Notes under the pieces: model-generated | The model's input: the letters and a program-made list of their open reading frames with translations, nothing else | Told to the model about the DNA's origin: nothing | Databases searched by the model: none | Assembly (NCBI GenBank): GCA_946611235.1 | Contig: CAMODE010000050.1 | Coordinates: 1-61,567 of the forward strand | Length of the DNA: 61,567 nt | Direction: 5' to 3' | Source of the DNA: an uncultured Caryophanales bacterium | GTDB lineage: Bacteria > Bacillota_I > Bacilli_A > RF39 > UBA660 | Translations under genes and position numbers: made by a program | Shown here: piece after piece, positions 50,196-60,113 of the stretch | How positions within the stretch are numbered: the stretch's first letter is position 1 | Layout of the letters: each line of letters begins with the position of its first letter

Positions 50196-50836
50196 CTTAC
50201 CTCGACATTAGATAATTTTAAGATATTATTATCTATTCTAAATGTATATATATAATTCGTAGTTAAATCATTTTCATATTTAATATTTACTAATAGATTA
50301 TTATCTTTTTCTTCAATATCGACAGAATAAATATCTAAGTCTATATCTTTACTAGTATTACCTGATAAAGATATATATTTATCAATTATATTAATATTAT
50401 CATTTAGTATTAAAAAATCTTTTATACCAAAGTATTTATCTGTTATATCATAGATCGTATCAATATCGATATATTCATTAGTTACTTTATCATGATAACG
50501 ATTATCCGTATATTTAAAGGTCTCTAATAAAACTATTTTATCTTGATATTTATCTTTATGAGTACTTATATAATCAATAGCAAAATTAGTCATAAATTCA
50601 TAATTATCAGATAAACTATCATAAATAGAAAAATCACTATTATTATATATTAAATAATCAATATCATAGATATATTTTTTAATATCACTAGCTAATTCTT
50701 CTTTATCTTCTTTATAAAATAATGTATAATCATAGTCTTTATAATCATAAGCATAAGTATTTTTAAAAATATTAAAGATAATAAATACACTAGATATCAT
50801 AATTAAAATAATTAATAATATTTTTTTATTCATCAT
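50192..50836 (-). CDS. Hypothetical secreted/membrane-anchored protein
   Basis: N-terminal hydrophobic segment; 4-nt overlap with the C39-like gene. Confidence 0.55.
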   Translation of the reverse strand: MMNKKILLIILIMISSVFIIFNIFKNTYAYDYKDYDYTLFYKEDKEELASDIKKYIYDIDYLIYNNSDFSIYDSLSDNYEFMTNFAIDYISTHKDKYQDKIVLLETFKYTDNRYHDKVTNEYIDIDTIYDITDKYFGIKDFLILNDNINIIDKYISLSGNTSKDIDLDIYSVDIEEKDNNLLVNIKYENDLTTNYIYTFRIDNNILKLSNVEVR

Positions 50837-50904
50837 CTCACTACTTTCTTAATTTAAGTCTATCATAATATATCTATTTTTACAATATGTGATTTAATTT
50901 GTTA

Positions 50905-50946
50905 TATGAAAAAAAGATGACATAGAGAGATAATCTCAGTGCCATC
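50905..50946 (-). terminator. Hairpin terminator after the HD-domain gene
   Basis: AAAGATGGCACTGAGATTATCTCTCTATGTCATCTTTTT. Confidence 0.5.
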
Positions 50947-50947
50947 T

Positions 50948-52561
50948 TTATTTTATTTTAGTTAATTTGCGTGTAATTGTTTCATCAACAGGCGGAACAT
51001 ATTCAACTAAATGAAAACCATATAAATGATTATATTTTTTCATTACCCTTTGTACTCTACTTAATTCTCCGGATTTATCAAACAAAATTTTTGATTCTAC
51101 AAGTTGTTCAACTCTATGTACTTCACTAGGATTCATAGCAGCTATAGAATATTTATTTTCAAAATCAATATTAAAGGCAACTTTAACTCCTGTCTGATTA
51201 TTTTGGGCTATTTTAGAATTTAATTCTTCCATTAAAAGATCATAATAAGTATATTGATTAGATCCTTGTTTTAATAAAACTACTATACATAACGTTCCTT
51301 TACTGCTTTTTAAATCTTGATAGTTTGTTAAATAAACAGAATCGATATTTTCATCCTTATATAACTTTTTAATATTATCTGTTAATTCTTGTGACAAAAA
51401 AGAATGTTCTTCTTCGGTAAGTTTTATTCTTTCCCTGACTACTTTGTCTAAATGTAATAAATTATTAGCTCTAGCAATCTTTAACATATTTATAAATTCT
51501 GGAAATTGAGTATCACCAGCATATATACTTTTATCCCATTCATACCATATATCAAAGGCATCTTTTGCTCCATCTTTTAACATTTGTTTAACTCTTGCAC
51601 TTTTAAAAACAACATTATTCTCTTGATCATCTAGTGAGTGATGTAATCCTTTATCTTGATAAATCTTCGATTTTAAATCAGCTTCTTCTTTATCACAATA
51701 ATGTGCGTGCTTTGCTTCAGTGGTTACTTGTTCATCAAATTCAAAAAGTAATGATAATAAAATATCTTTTTCTTTTAAATCACCTAGAGCATCTCTCATA
51801 GCCTCATGTTCAATTTCTTTTTTCTTTTCTGGCGTAATGCCATCAAATGGAGTGATATCACCAATTAATGTTTCACCTATTTCATGTATAACTAACATTT
51901 TCAGTTCTTTATCTGTATCAAAATTATATTCAAATTCAGAATTTAAGGCTATTGCCAGACTTAAAGTTCCAATTACGTGTTCAGAAACTCTTTCAATTCT
52001 ATTGGATTTAATATTCCAATGTTTTTTATCCCAACCTGATCTTACTTTATTTTTTAATCTAAAGTTTAAATGATAGAATTTAAATATTTCTTCACATTCA
52101 GAAGGCATCTTACTACATAATGAAGCTATAATTGAACTTCCCTCTTTAATTAATTCCGATGCCTCAATGTTATTTTCTTTTTCCTTAATTAGTTTTGTTA
52201 GTAAAAGATCTAACATTTTATATTTAAATATTAATTTACCATTTTCAGTATTCATATCTTTGGCTTCTAATATTTCTTCTTTATATTGTTTTCCTAATTT
52301 TAAATTTTCAAAATTATAATTAGAATATAAATTATTAAATTCCGTTAGAAGCATCATTCTATAAATTTTAGATACATTACTTGTTTCCTTAAATTCAGAA
52401 TCAATAGCGGTTGCTAATATCATACTTCCAAATAAATGATCCGCTACACTATAGTTATTTGGTTCATCAATAATTCTATTTTTCAATTCATCTGCTTTAA
52501 CATAAAAATTTAATGTCTTTATTATTTCATTCATTTTTTCCATTCCCAAAACACCTCTCAA
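50948..52561 (-). CDS. HD-domain hydrolase (YfbR/HDDC2-like) with N-terminal degenerate HD-like repeat
   Basis: RVSEHVIGTLSLAIALNSEF...LVIHEIGETLIGDITPFDG; N-terminal SVADHLFGSMILATAIDSEF looks like a diverged copy. Confidence 0.7.
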   Translation of the reverse strand: MRGVLGMEKMNEIIKTLNFYVKADELKNRIIDEPNNYSVADHLFGSMILATAIDSEFKETSNVSKIYRMMLLTEFNNLYSNYNFENLKLGKQYKEEILEAKDMNTENGKLIFKYKMLDLLLTKLIKEKENNIEASELIKEGSSIIASLCSKMPSECEEIFKFYHLNFRLKNKVRSGWDKKHWNIKSNRIERVSEHVIGTLSLAIALNSEFEYNFDTDKELKMLVIHEIGETLIGDITPFDGITPEKKKEIEHEAMRDALGDLKEKDILLSLLFEFDEQVTTEAKHAHYCDKEEADLKSKIYQDKGLHHSLDDQENNVVFKSARVKQMLKDGAKDAFDIWYEWDKSIYAGDTQFPEFINMLKIARANNLLHLDKVVRERIKLTEEEHSFLSQELTDNIKKLYKDENIDSVYLTNYQDLKSSKGTLCIVVLLKQGSNQYTYYDLLMEELNSKIAQNNQTGVKVAFNIDFENKYSIAAMNPSEVHRVEQLVESKILFDKSGELSRVQRVMKKYNHLYGFHLVEYVPPVDETITRKLTKIK

Positions 52562-52608
52562 TATGTATTATATCATACAATTATTATATATAAGTAAAAA
52601 AATATATT

Positions 52609-53472
52609 TTAGTTTCCAGTAATCATTATTCCAAATGCTCCAATTAAAGCTAATATAATTCCAATATAGTTTATTTTGCTAGATTTTTCTTTTAAAACAA
52701 ATATAGAATATATAAGTACAAATGGTGTATATAAAGCTGTTAGTGGAGAAGCAATTGAAGCATATGTATAATTAAATGATACTAATAAACAACCAGTTCC
52801 TAAAACATTCAATAATGATCCAAGTATTGAATACTTATACTCGACAATTTCATTTTTTACATTTTTAATTATTAACATCATTTTTTCTTTAGTAATTATT
52901 AAATATAAAATGGATACAGGTATTTGTACTAAAGCTATCGCAACTAAGAAGTCAAAAGATGAAGTTTTATTTATTATTCCTTTGGTTAAAGTATCAGATA
53001 AGCCAACTGCTACTGCTGTAAATAATGGAATTAATACTGCTATATTTTTTATATTTTTAAGTTTAAATTCAGAACTAATTGATGTTAAAATAGTACCAAC
53101 TAAAGTTACTAAGATAAGTATGATTTGTAAATAATTTAATCTTTCGCTATTTATTATCATTGAAAATAGTAATGTATAAATAGGATAAGTAGATATTAAA
53201 ACAGTAGTAATACTTAAATTCCCTTTTGATAAAGCATAAAATACTAATGCTTCTGATAAAATTGCAGATATAATAGCATAAGGAATGCACTCTATAATAC
53301 TATTTATTCTGGCACCAAATATAAATCCTAAGGGTATCCATAATATAAGTCCAAATAGCATATCAAAGAAAAATGCTACTGATGGATCTAATTCTTTATA
53401 ACTTTTTTTAAGTGCTATTTCCATTCCAGTCATAAATATGGCTGATATAATAGCAATAACTATTCCAATCAT
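52609..53472 (-). CDS. EamA/DMT family transporter
   Basis: ~10 TM helices, two internal EamA-like repeats. Confidence 0.8.
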   Translation of the reverse strand: MIGIVIAIISAIFMTGMEIALKKSYKELDPSVAFFFDMLFGLILWIPLGFIFGARINSIIECIPYAIISAILSEALVFYALSKGNLSITTVLISTYPIYTLLFSMIINSERLNYLQIILILVTLVGTILTSISSEFKLKNIKNIAVLIPLFTAVAVGLSDTLTKGIINKTSSFDFLVAIALVQIPVSILYLIITKEKMMLIIKNVKNEIVEYKYSILGSLLNVLGTGCLLVSFNYTYASIASPLTALYTPFVLIYSIFVLKEKSSKINYIGIILALIGAFGIMITGN

Positions 53473-53482
53473 ATTTTTTCTC

Positions 53483-53935
53483 CTATTCTATCTTAAAATC
53501 ATCTAAATCAATAATTTGAGCATAGACATCCGCTCTTATATTACCTTTTTCAGGAAGAATACCTAAACTAATTATTTCATCATTATATTGATAATCTTCA
53601 AATATACATTTTCCTTCTACTTCATTTTTATTGCCAAATTCAATATTTAAAATATACTGATTACCAGTTCCTGTTTGCTCAAATATTTTATTTTGATATT
53701 CAATTGTTGTATCAGATAATCTAGTATAGTTCATGTTTTCAATTACTTTTCCTACATATATTAAGTTATCATCCGGTATTATTACTAAAACATTATTCCC
53801 ACTTAATTCACATTTAATATATTTAGCAGTATTATCTTCTTCCAATGAATACCATGTTTTAGTTTTAACTATATATTCATTACTACCACACTTAATTTTA
53901 CAATTTTCTTTTATTTGATCTATTAAATTATCCAT
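53483..53935 (-). CDS. Hypothetical protein
   Basis: Intact ORF, no recognised family. Confidence 0.55.
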   Translation of the reverse strand: MDNLIDQIKENCKIKCGSNEYIVKTKTWYSLEEDNTAKYIKCELSGNNVLVIIPDDNLIYVGKVIENMNYTRLSDTTIEYQNKIFEQTGTGNQYILNIEFGNKNEVEGKCIFEDYQYNDEIISLGILPEKGNIRADVYAQIIDLDDFKIE

Positions 53936-54033
53936 ATATATTCCTTCTTTCTTTAATTTAAGTCTATCATAATAATTATATTTTTACAATATGCATTTTA
54001 ATTAAAAAAAAGAATACTTAATTATTGTATTCT

Positions 54034-54660
54034 TTACATTTTTAATACTTTCTTATATGTATTTCTATATTCATTAATATTAGGTGTATTATAATCATGA
54101 CAATATTCAATTATATGATAGTCATTAAAAATACTATCTGTTATTAAACTATCTTCTTGAGTATAACATGATACATTAATAACTCTATTTCCTATTATTT
54201 CATTAATATGTTCTTGTAATCCTTTTTCATTTTTTAAATTATCAACCATAAAATGTAGTCTTAATTCTAAATTATCATTACGTATTTTTCTATTTATTCC
54301 TTCTAAGTCATAATTATCTAATGATATATATGTATCTAATCCTTTGCTATTAAATAAGTATTCTTCAGCAAATGATAATTCTTTTTTTATACTATTGCTT
54401 AAATATTTATCTAATTTTTTATTACTTAGAATTGAATAAAATAAATATACTCTATATATATCATCTAGATAGCCACTATCACGATTATTTTCTATTAATG
54501 GTAATATTTTATCTAAATCATTAAAATTAATACATATATCTATATATTTATCAGAAGGATTATCTAATAATAATTCTATTTTATCTAATTCTTCTTTAGT
54601 TAATTCAAAAAATAACGAATGATTAGCTTTAGATAGTAGTCTTTTTAAATATTCTTCCAT
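54034..54660 (-). CDS. Hypothetical protein
   Basis: Intact ORF, no recognised family. Confidence 0.55.
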   Translation of the reverse strand: MEEYLKRLLSKANHSLFFELTKEELDKIELLLDNPSDKYIDICINFNDLDKILPLIENNRDSGYLDDIYRVYLFYSILSNKKLDKYLSNSIKKELSFAEEYLFNSKGLDTYISLDNYDLEGINRKIRNDNLELRLHFMVDNLKNEKGLQEHINEIIGNRVINVSCYTQEDSLITDSIFNDYHIIEYCHDYNTPNINEYRNTYKKVLKM

Positions 54661-54699
54661 GAAAAAATCTCCTTTATTTTATATATTAAATTCTTATAA

Positions 54700-54768
54700 A
54701 TGATTCCTCTTGTACTAGAGTATCCGCGGATTAACTTGTTAATCCGTTAGCGAAGCGGTTAATAAAAA
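54700..54768 (+). repeat. Dispersed structured intergenic element, copy R2
   Basis: GATTCCTCTTGTACTAGAG...CGGATTAAC-TT-GTTAATCCG-TTAGCGAAGCGGTTAATAAAAA. Confidence 0.7.
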
Positions 54769-54791
54769 TAGAAAGTAATTAATACTCTCTA

Positions 54792-55043
54792 TTAATAAGA
54801 ATCAACATTTATCTTTACTAATTTATTATCTTCACCAAAAGAAGCTGCTTGTACAATAGTTCTAATAGCATTAATAGTTTTACCACTATGACCTATTACT
54901 TTAGCTACATCATCTTTTGATACCATAACTTCTATTAATAAAGTATTTTCTTCATCTGATTCAAATTCTTTTACTGATACACTATCGCTATCTTCAACAA
55001 GACCTTTAACGATTAATTCTGTTAAACTAACTAAATTATCCAT
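54792..55043 (-). CDS. khpA: KhpA, KH-domain RNA-binding protein
   Basis: KDDVAKVIGHSGKTINAIRTIVQAAS; downstream of rpsP. Confidence 0.92.
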   Translation of the reverse strand: MDNLVSLTELIVKGLVEDSDSVSVKEFESDEENTLLIEVMVSKDDVAKVIGHSGKTINAIRTIVQAASFGEDNKLVKINVDSY

Positions 55044-55315
55044 TACTTACCTTGTTTTGCATTATGGAATTTTTCCATAATTCCTGCTTTACTTAATAAA
55101 TTTTTAACTGTATCAGTAGGGATTGCTCCATTATTTAACCATTTCATAGCTTTTTCTTCATCTATTTTAACTTCAGCTGGAGTAGTTAGTGGATTATAAG
55201 TACCCACTGTATCAATAAATCTTCCATCTCTAGGACTTCTTGAATCTGCTACTACTAAACGATAATATGGTGCTTTCTTTGCTCCCATTCTTTTAAGTCT
55301 TAATTTTACTGCCAT
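55043..55315 (-). CDS. rpsP: 30S ribosomal protein S16
   Basis: [43 protein letters not shown]. Confidence 0.98.
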   Translation of the reverse strand: MAVKLRLKRMGAKKAPYYRLVVADSRSPRDGRFIDTVGTYNPLTTPAEVKIDEEKAMKWLNNGAIPTDTVKNLLSKAGIMEKFHNAKQGK

Positions 55316-55350
55316 TATATATTCCCTCGCTTTCTGCTAGTATTATAATA

Positions 55351-55390
55351 CAAAAAAAATATACTGTCAACCTTTTTTTGTTACAGTATA
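55351..55390 (-). terminator. Hairpin terminator of the TasA-like gene pair
   Basis: ATATACTGT...ACAGTATAT with T-rich flanks. Confidence 0.5.
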
Positions 55391-55411
55391 TTATATTTTT
55401 ATAATTATTAT

Positions 55412-56038
55412 CTATGCAGTAAAGTCTACATATGCCTCTTCACCATTTTCACCTTCAAAAGTAATAGTACCATTATAAATTTTACTATAATCATCTGTTT
55501 GAGAATTATTAGTTTCTTCTAACCATATTACTAGATAATAGTCCTTACTTGTACTAGATAAATTTATACTTAAATTATTACTATTACTAGTCATATATAC
55601 TTTACCATTATTAGTATTAGATGGTGTTATTACATCACTAACTGCTGTAAAACTACTATCATATAATTGACACCTTATATCATTTGTAGTATATGTACTA
55701 TTTGTCGTTGTAATAGATGGTGTTAAACTTACAGTATCACCTGTATTAGAAAGAGTAATACTATATAATGAACAAACATCTCTTCCATTCTTATCAATAC
55801 ATTTATTTGTTTCTTTACTTATCGCAGTACCTACTAAGTTATCGGATAATGGTACTAAATTATTAGCCCTATATATAGTTGTTAGATTTATACTAGCTCC
55901 AAAATCAAATGTTCTACCTTCAATATTATCACCTGTATTATTAGCTACCGCTACAAAATAAGCAAGTGTTACTCCTAGTAATGATATTATTACTATTCCC
56001 ATTACGGCAAAAACAGATAATTCTACTTTTTTTCTCAT
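55412..56038 (-). CDS. TasA/camelysin-like protein with SipW-type signal peptide
   Basis: ISLLGVTLAYFVAVANNTGDNIEGRTFDFGASI. Confidence 0.6.
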   Translation of the reverse strand: MRKKVELSVFAVMGIVIISLLGVTLAYFVAVANNTGDNIEGRTFDFGASINLTTIYRANNLVPLSDNLVGTAISKETNKCIDKNGRDVCSLYSITLSNTGDTVSLTPSITTTNSTYTTNDIRCQLYDSSFTAVSDVITPSNTNNGKVYMTSNSNNLSINLSSTSKDYYLVIWLEETNNSQTDDYSKIYNGTITFEGENGEEAYVDFTA

Positions 56039-56040
56039 AA

Positions 56041-56679
56041 TTACTTTTCACCCTCTTCTGTACCAGATATAGTTGATGATAATTTTTGTCCATAGATAGA
56101 ATTATATGTAATAGAGGCACTATACTTCCCACCAACATCTTCTTCTTGATGACGTTCTAAATCACTAAGCCATATTACTAGAGTAAATTTCTTTTTAGTA
56201 GGAATTCCTGTCTCTAAAGCACTATCTAATATAAAATTACTACCTAATGGCATACCATCAGTACTCTTTTCTATCTTAGTAATATTTTGATAAATTTCTT
56301 CATTTTCATCTAGTACTAGATAACTTAAATTAGAAATATGTTCAATATTAAAATCAATAGTACCAACAACATCCTGTTTAGCAGAATCATTTGTTACCTC
56401 AATATCATAGGCATCACAAGCCCCATTTCCATAGTCATCAACACATTTATTACGATATGCCCTCATGATATCAGAGTCCGCTAACGGAATAAGATTTTTT
56501 CCTGAATATTTTGATGCAACTTCAAGTTCTAATGTTAAATGTCCTGATTTAACATCTAAAGCATCATTATTAGATCTATCTCTAGCTGTAAAATAAGAAA
56601 ATGTTACACCAAATAGCATAATAATAAAACTAAATATATATATTGTTAATAATAAATATTTTTTATCTTTTGCCTTCAT
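56041..56679 (-). CDS. TasA/camelysin-like protein with SipW-type signal peptide (tandem paralogue)
   Basis: MLFGVTFSYFTARDRSNNDALDVKSGHLTLELEV; shares KNLIPL / NLVPLSD regions with its neighbour. Confidence 0.6.
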   Translation of the reverse strand: MKAKDKKYLLLTIYIFSFIIMLFGVTFSYFTARDRSNNDALDVKSGHLTLELEVASKYSGKNLIPLADSDIMRAYRNKCVDDYGNGACDAYDIEVTNDSAKQDVVGTIDFNIEHISNLSYLVLDENEEIYQNITKIEKSTDGMPLGSNFILDSALETGIPTKKKFTLVIWLSDLERHQEEDVGGKYSASITYNSIYGQKLSSTISGTEEGEK

Positions 56680-56781
56680 ATGGTCACCCTTCTACTATTA
56701 ATATGATATCAAATAATTAAATCTTTTTCAATAGATTAAAAAGAAAAAAAGAAAAAAGATGTTAAACCTTTATTTCTTTAT

Positions 56782-57327
56782 TTATTCTTTATTTTCAAAA
56801 TCAATTTCTAATAGTTCTAATAAATTAGTAATTGTAATAAAGGTAGATTTTTTCCCTGAGTTAGAAAATTTAACAGGTATACCACCCTTTTCTTCCCATT
56901 TTTCTAAATTAGGGGGAAAGTCATCTACAAGAATGGATCCATCTGGATCTACCATATCTCTTTTTTCTATATTTTTAGGAACTATTATTACTTCGATATC
57001 TGGTAATACTTCTTTAAAATATTCCTTTTTAGCATTACCTTCTTTTTCCGAATGAACATGAGTAAGTATCTTAGTATCAAAATAATTACTTAAGGTCTTT
57101 ATTTTGGATATTGAATTATCGATTTCTCCTGAACTAATAAGAAATTCTTTCCAATCTATACTTTGATAATATTTATTTATTTCACTATCTTTAGTAATAT
57201 TTTTTTCTTTTAATACCCGATAAGATTTATTTATCGTATCAAGGATTACTCCATCACAATCTAAATACAGTTTTCTTTTTTGCATAGTATCCTCATTACT
57301 TAAGTGAAGTTTTGATTTCTTCTCCAC
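56782..57327 (-). CDS. HAD-superfamily hydrolase / 5' nucleotidase type C-like
   Basis: KLYLDCDGVILDT and SILVDDFPPNLEKWEEKGGIPVKF. True start may be the internal MQKRKLYLDCDG. Confidence 0.75.
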   Translation of the reverse strand: MEKKSKLHLSNEDTMQKRKLYLDCDGVILDTINKSYRVLKEKNITKDSEINKYYQSIDWKEFLISSGEIDNSISKIKTLSNYFDTKILTHVHSEKEGNAKKEYFKEVLPDIEVIIVPKNIEKRDMVDPDGSILVDDFPPNLEKWEEKGGIPVKFSNSGKKSTFITITNLLELLEIDFENKE

Positions 57328-57832
57328 TTACAAAAGATACTATTTTCTCTGATGATACTTTGATAACAGTAGGATCAATTACTTTTAAGTCTTCGATGGA
57401 TTCTACTACTCCTGATGGTTCTCCGATAAAGTTAGAATTAAATTCATCATGTAAATCGACACGGTAAACAGTACCATCTAAGTCATCAACAATATTTGTT
57501 ACTTCAGAGTCTTCATTAGTACTATCATAATAATATATATAATATTCTTCATCTAGTTGTTTTAGTGATTCACTTGCTAGTATTCTATTCCTAATACTAG
57601 TAGTTTCTTCCTCTTCATTTTTATTACTTTTACTAAACCATTTAATATCTTTCGTAGCAAAGATACCTGTAAATAAATAAGTTAAAGAAAATAATGCTAT
57701 CAAAACTATCATTATAGTTACAAAACCTTTAGTAGTCATTGGTTTATCCTTATTTAATTCTTGAGCCTCTTTAACATTCTTTCCAGATCTTTTTGCTTCT
57801 TTTCTTCTTAATTCTCTTCCCATATATAACAC
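57296..57832 (-). CDS. Hypothetical single-TM protein
   Basis: Basic N-terminus, one TM helix, extracytoplasmic domain. Confidence 0.6.
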   Translation of the reverse strand: MLYMGRELRRKEAKRSGKNVKEAQELNKDKPMTTKGFVTIMIVLIALFSLTYLFTGIFATKDIKWFSKSNKNEEEETTSIRNRILASESLKQLDEEYYIYYYDSTNEDSEVTNIVDDLDGTVYRVDLHDEFNSNFIGEPSGVVESIEDLKVIDPTVIKVSSEKIVSFVSGEEIKTSLK

Positions 57833-57873
57833 TTCCTTTTTTTAATTATAATATAAATAATTATTATTGTAAA

Positions 57874-58614
57874 TTAATAAAAGACATTTTTTAGGTATAA
57901 GCCTTCCGGTGAAGCTGTCTTGCCCGCTGACGACCTATCTTCTTTTTTTAAGATATCTATTATTTCTTCACTCTTTATTTTTCCTTCTCCGACCATAATT
58001 AATGTTCCTACCATATTTCGAACCATATATCTTAAAAAGCCAGTTCCGACAAAGATAAAAGTTATCTTATTTAGATTTTTAGGATCCCTTATTAAATTAG
58101 TTTGAGATATAGTACGTACATAATCATCTTTTTCTTCATCTACTTTTGTAAATGATTTAAAATTATGTTCTCCTTCTAAATATTTCATAGCTCTTTCCAT
58201 TTCAACAACATCTAATTTTTGATTATATTGACAAACATAATTTCTTTCTAGGGGGTTATATTCTCCCATATTTAGTTTATAAATATATTCTTTCCCAATA
58301 GCGGAAAATCTAGCATGAAAATCATCTGGTACTTCAGCACAATTTCTTACAAAGACATCCTCTGGTAAAAGAGAGTTTAATCCCTTACTTAATTTATCTA
58401 ATGGAATCTTCTTTTCTAAATCAAAATGAATTCTTTGAGCAATAGCATGAACTCCAGCATCAGTTCTACCTGAAGCATGAATATCTACTTTAACTCCGCC
58501 ATTTATTTCTTTTAAAGCCTTTTCTATTTCTCCTTGTACTGTTCTTTCTCTCGGTTGTTTTTGATACCCCTTAAAATTTGTTCCATCATAGGAAACTGTA
58601 ATTAAATATCTCAT
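57874..58614 (-). CDS. truA: tRNA pseudouridine synthase A
   Basis: YDGTNFKGYQKQPRERTVQGEIEKAL, ASGRTDAGVHAIAQ, FLRYMVRNMVGTLI. Confidence 0.97.
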   Translation of the reverse strand: MRYLITVSYDGTNFKGYQKQPRERTVQGEIEKALKEINGGVKVDIHASGRTDAGVHAIAQRIHFDLEKKIPLDKLSKGLNSLLPEDVFVRNCAEVPDDFHARFSAIGKEYIYKLNMGEYNPLERNYVCQYNQKLDVVEMERAMKYLEGEHNFKSFTKVDEEKDDYVRTISQTNLIRDPKNLNKITFIFVGTGFLRYMVRNMVGTLIMVGEGKIKSEEIIDILKKEDRSSAGKTASPEGLYLKNVFY

Positions 58615-58627
58615 TATACTACCTCCA

Positions 58628-59353
58628 TCAATATATAATTACCACCACTAAAATAGCAATATTTAATATAAGAAGTAAAACTTCTTTAATACCAAATTTA
58701 TTTAATCGATAGTTAGTCCTCGACTTACCATATCCAAATAATTTTAATTTCATATCTATGGATATTAGATTTAATCTATTTATCGAATAATTAAATGATT
58801 TTATTATTATATTTTGATAATATTTTATCTTCTTACCTACTGAGTCTTTATTATTAAATCGCTCTTTATATATATTGTTAAATCGATCTAGTTCGTCTTT
58901 ATAGATAGTAGGAATCCTAAATAGCAATGCTGTATAAAGTATTACTTTACTATCTTTCTTAATACTAAAGGGATCTAATACTCTACCAATAGCATACATA
59001 GTCTCGTTAATAGTAGTAACATGCATAAATATTAAGATATATGTAATGATAAAGATAAACCTAAAGAGATCTCCTAGTAATATTTCTATTGGACTAAATG
59101 TAATAATATTAATAATTATAATAAAGAAGATAAAGTATTTGAAATAACTTATTTCTTTTAGAATTATTTTGATATTAATACCACTACTTACAAGGGTAAG
59201 GATTAAATAACTAAATAACATTATAACATCTTTATAACTATTTATAAAAATTGAACTAATTAACATTATAATTAAAAATATTAACTTTAATGTTGAATTA
59301 AGATTATGAGCTAAGGAATCTTCATTTATATATTTTCCAATACTATTTGACAT
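58628..59353 (-). CDS. ecfT: ECF transporter transmembrane protein EcfT
   Basis: Polytopic CbiQ-like protein between truA and the two ABC ATPases. Confidence 0.85.
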   Translation of the reverse strand: MSNSIGKYINEDSLAHNLNSTLKLIFLIIMLISSIFINSYKDVIMLFSYLILTLVSSGINIKIILKEISYFKYFIFFIIIINIITFSPIEILLGDLFRFIFIITYILIFMHVTTINETMYAIGRVLDPFSIKKDSKVILYTALLFRIPTIYKDELDRFNNIYKERFNNKDSVGKKIKYYQNIIIKSFNYSINRLNLISIDMKLKLFGYGKSRTNYRLNKFGIKEVLLLILNIAILVVVIIY

Positions 59354-60113
59354 TTCGATATATATCCTTCATTAATTCTTTGATGTCATATGTTATATCT
59401 AAAGAAATATTTTTCTTTTTTCTAGCAGTATTAATAAAATCAATTATCTTAGGTACTTGAAGGGATGAGCCTTCTAGTTTATCTGTTTCCTTTAATAAGT
59501 CTTTTTTATTTGAACTTGATATTAATTTGCCATTTTTTAATAATATATATTTATCACATACTTCATAAGAGAATAAAATATCACTAGTAAGTATTATTAA
59601 TGTTTTATGATACTCTTTTACTATCTTCTTAAATAGTTTAATTAGTATCTTCTTATGATAATCATCTAATTCTGGTAATTCATTTATGACTAATACTTTG
59701 GGATTAGTTACTAAGGCTATTCCTACTTTCAATAATATCTTTTCACCACCGGATATTTCATTAGGATTTAGATATTTGATATGATCATTTATTTTAAGCA
59801 TTTTAAAAACAAAATCTATTTTTTTATTGATTGTTTCTTCTTGATAATTACTTATAGGCAGTTTTAGTTCATCATAAACAGTATCACAAACAAAATCATT
59901 TTGATTATTGCTCATGTAACTTATCTTATTTTTACTATAACTACTTATTATTTCACCTTGATAATCATTTATTTTACCAGTAATTATTTTACCTAAGTAA
60001 TCTTTTTCTATTTCATCAGAAGAAAGAATAGTATATATTTTTCCTTCTTCAAATTCACAATCTATATCTTTTAATATTTTTTTATAGACTACTTTTTTTA
60101 GGGTTAGGGCCAT
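59343..60113 (-). CDS. ecfA2: ECF transporter ATPase (EcfA2 position), Walker A degenerate
   Basis: ABC signature ISGGEK present; Walker A position reads ILSSDEIEKDYLGK. Confidence 0.8.
   Translation of the reverse strand: MALTLKKVVYKKILKDIDCEFEEGKIYTILSSDEIEKDYLGKIITGKINDYQGEIISSYSKNKISYMSNNQNDFVCDTVYDELKLPISNYQEETINKKIDFVFKMLKINDHIKYLNPNEISGGEKILLKVGIALVTNPKVLVINELPELDDYHKKILIKLFKKIVKEYHKTLIILTSDILFSYEVCDKYILLKNGKLISSSNKKDLLKETDKLEGSSLQVPKIIDFINTARKKKNISLDITYDIKELMKDIYRNVK

Noticed and set aside
54707-54720. Sarcin-ricin-like rRNA fragment (AGTACAAGAGGAAT on the minus strand)
   Set aside because: Similarity limited to a few bases and not kept in R1/R3; a short hairpin explains it better.
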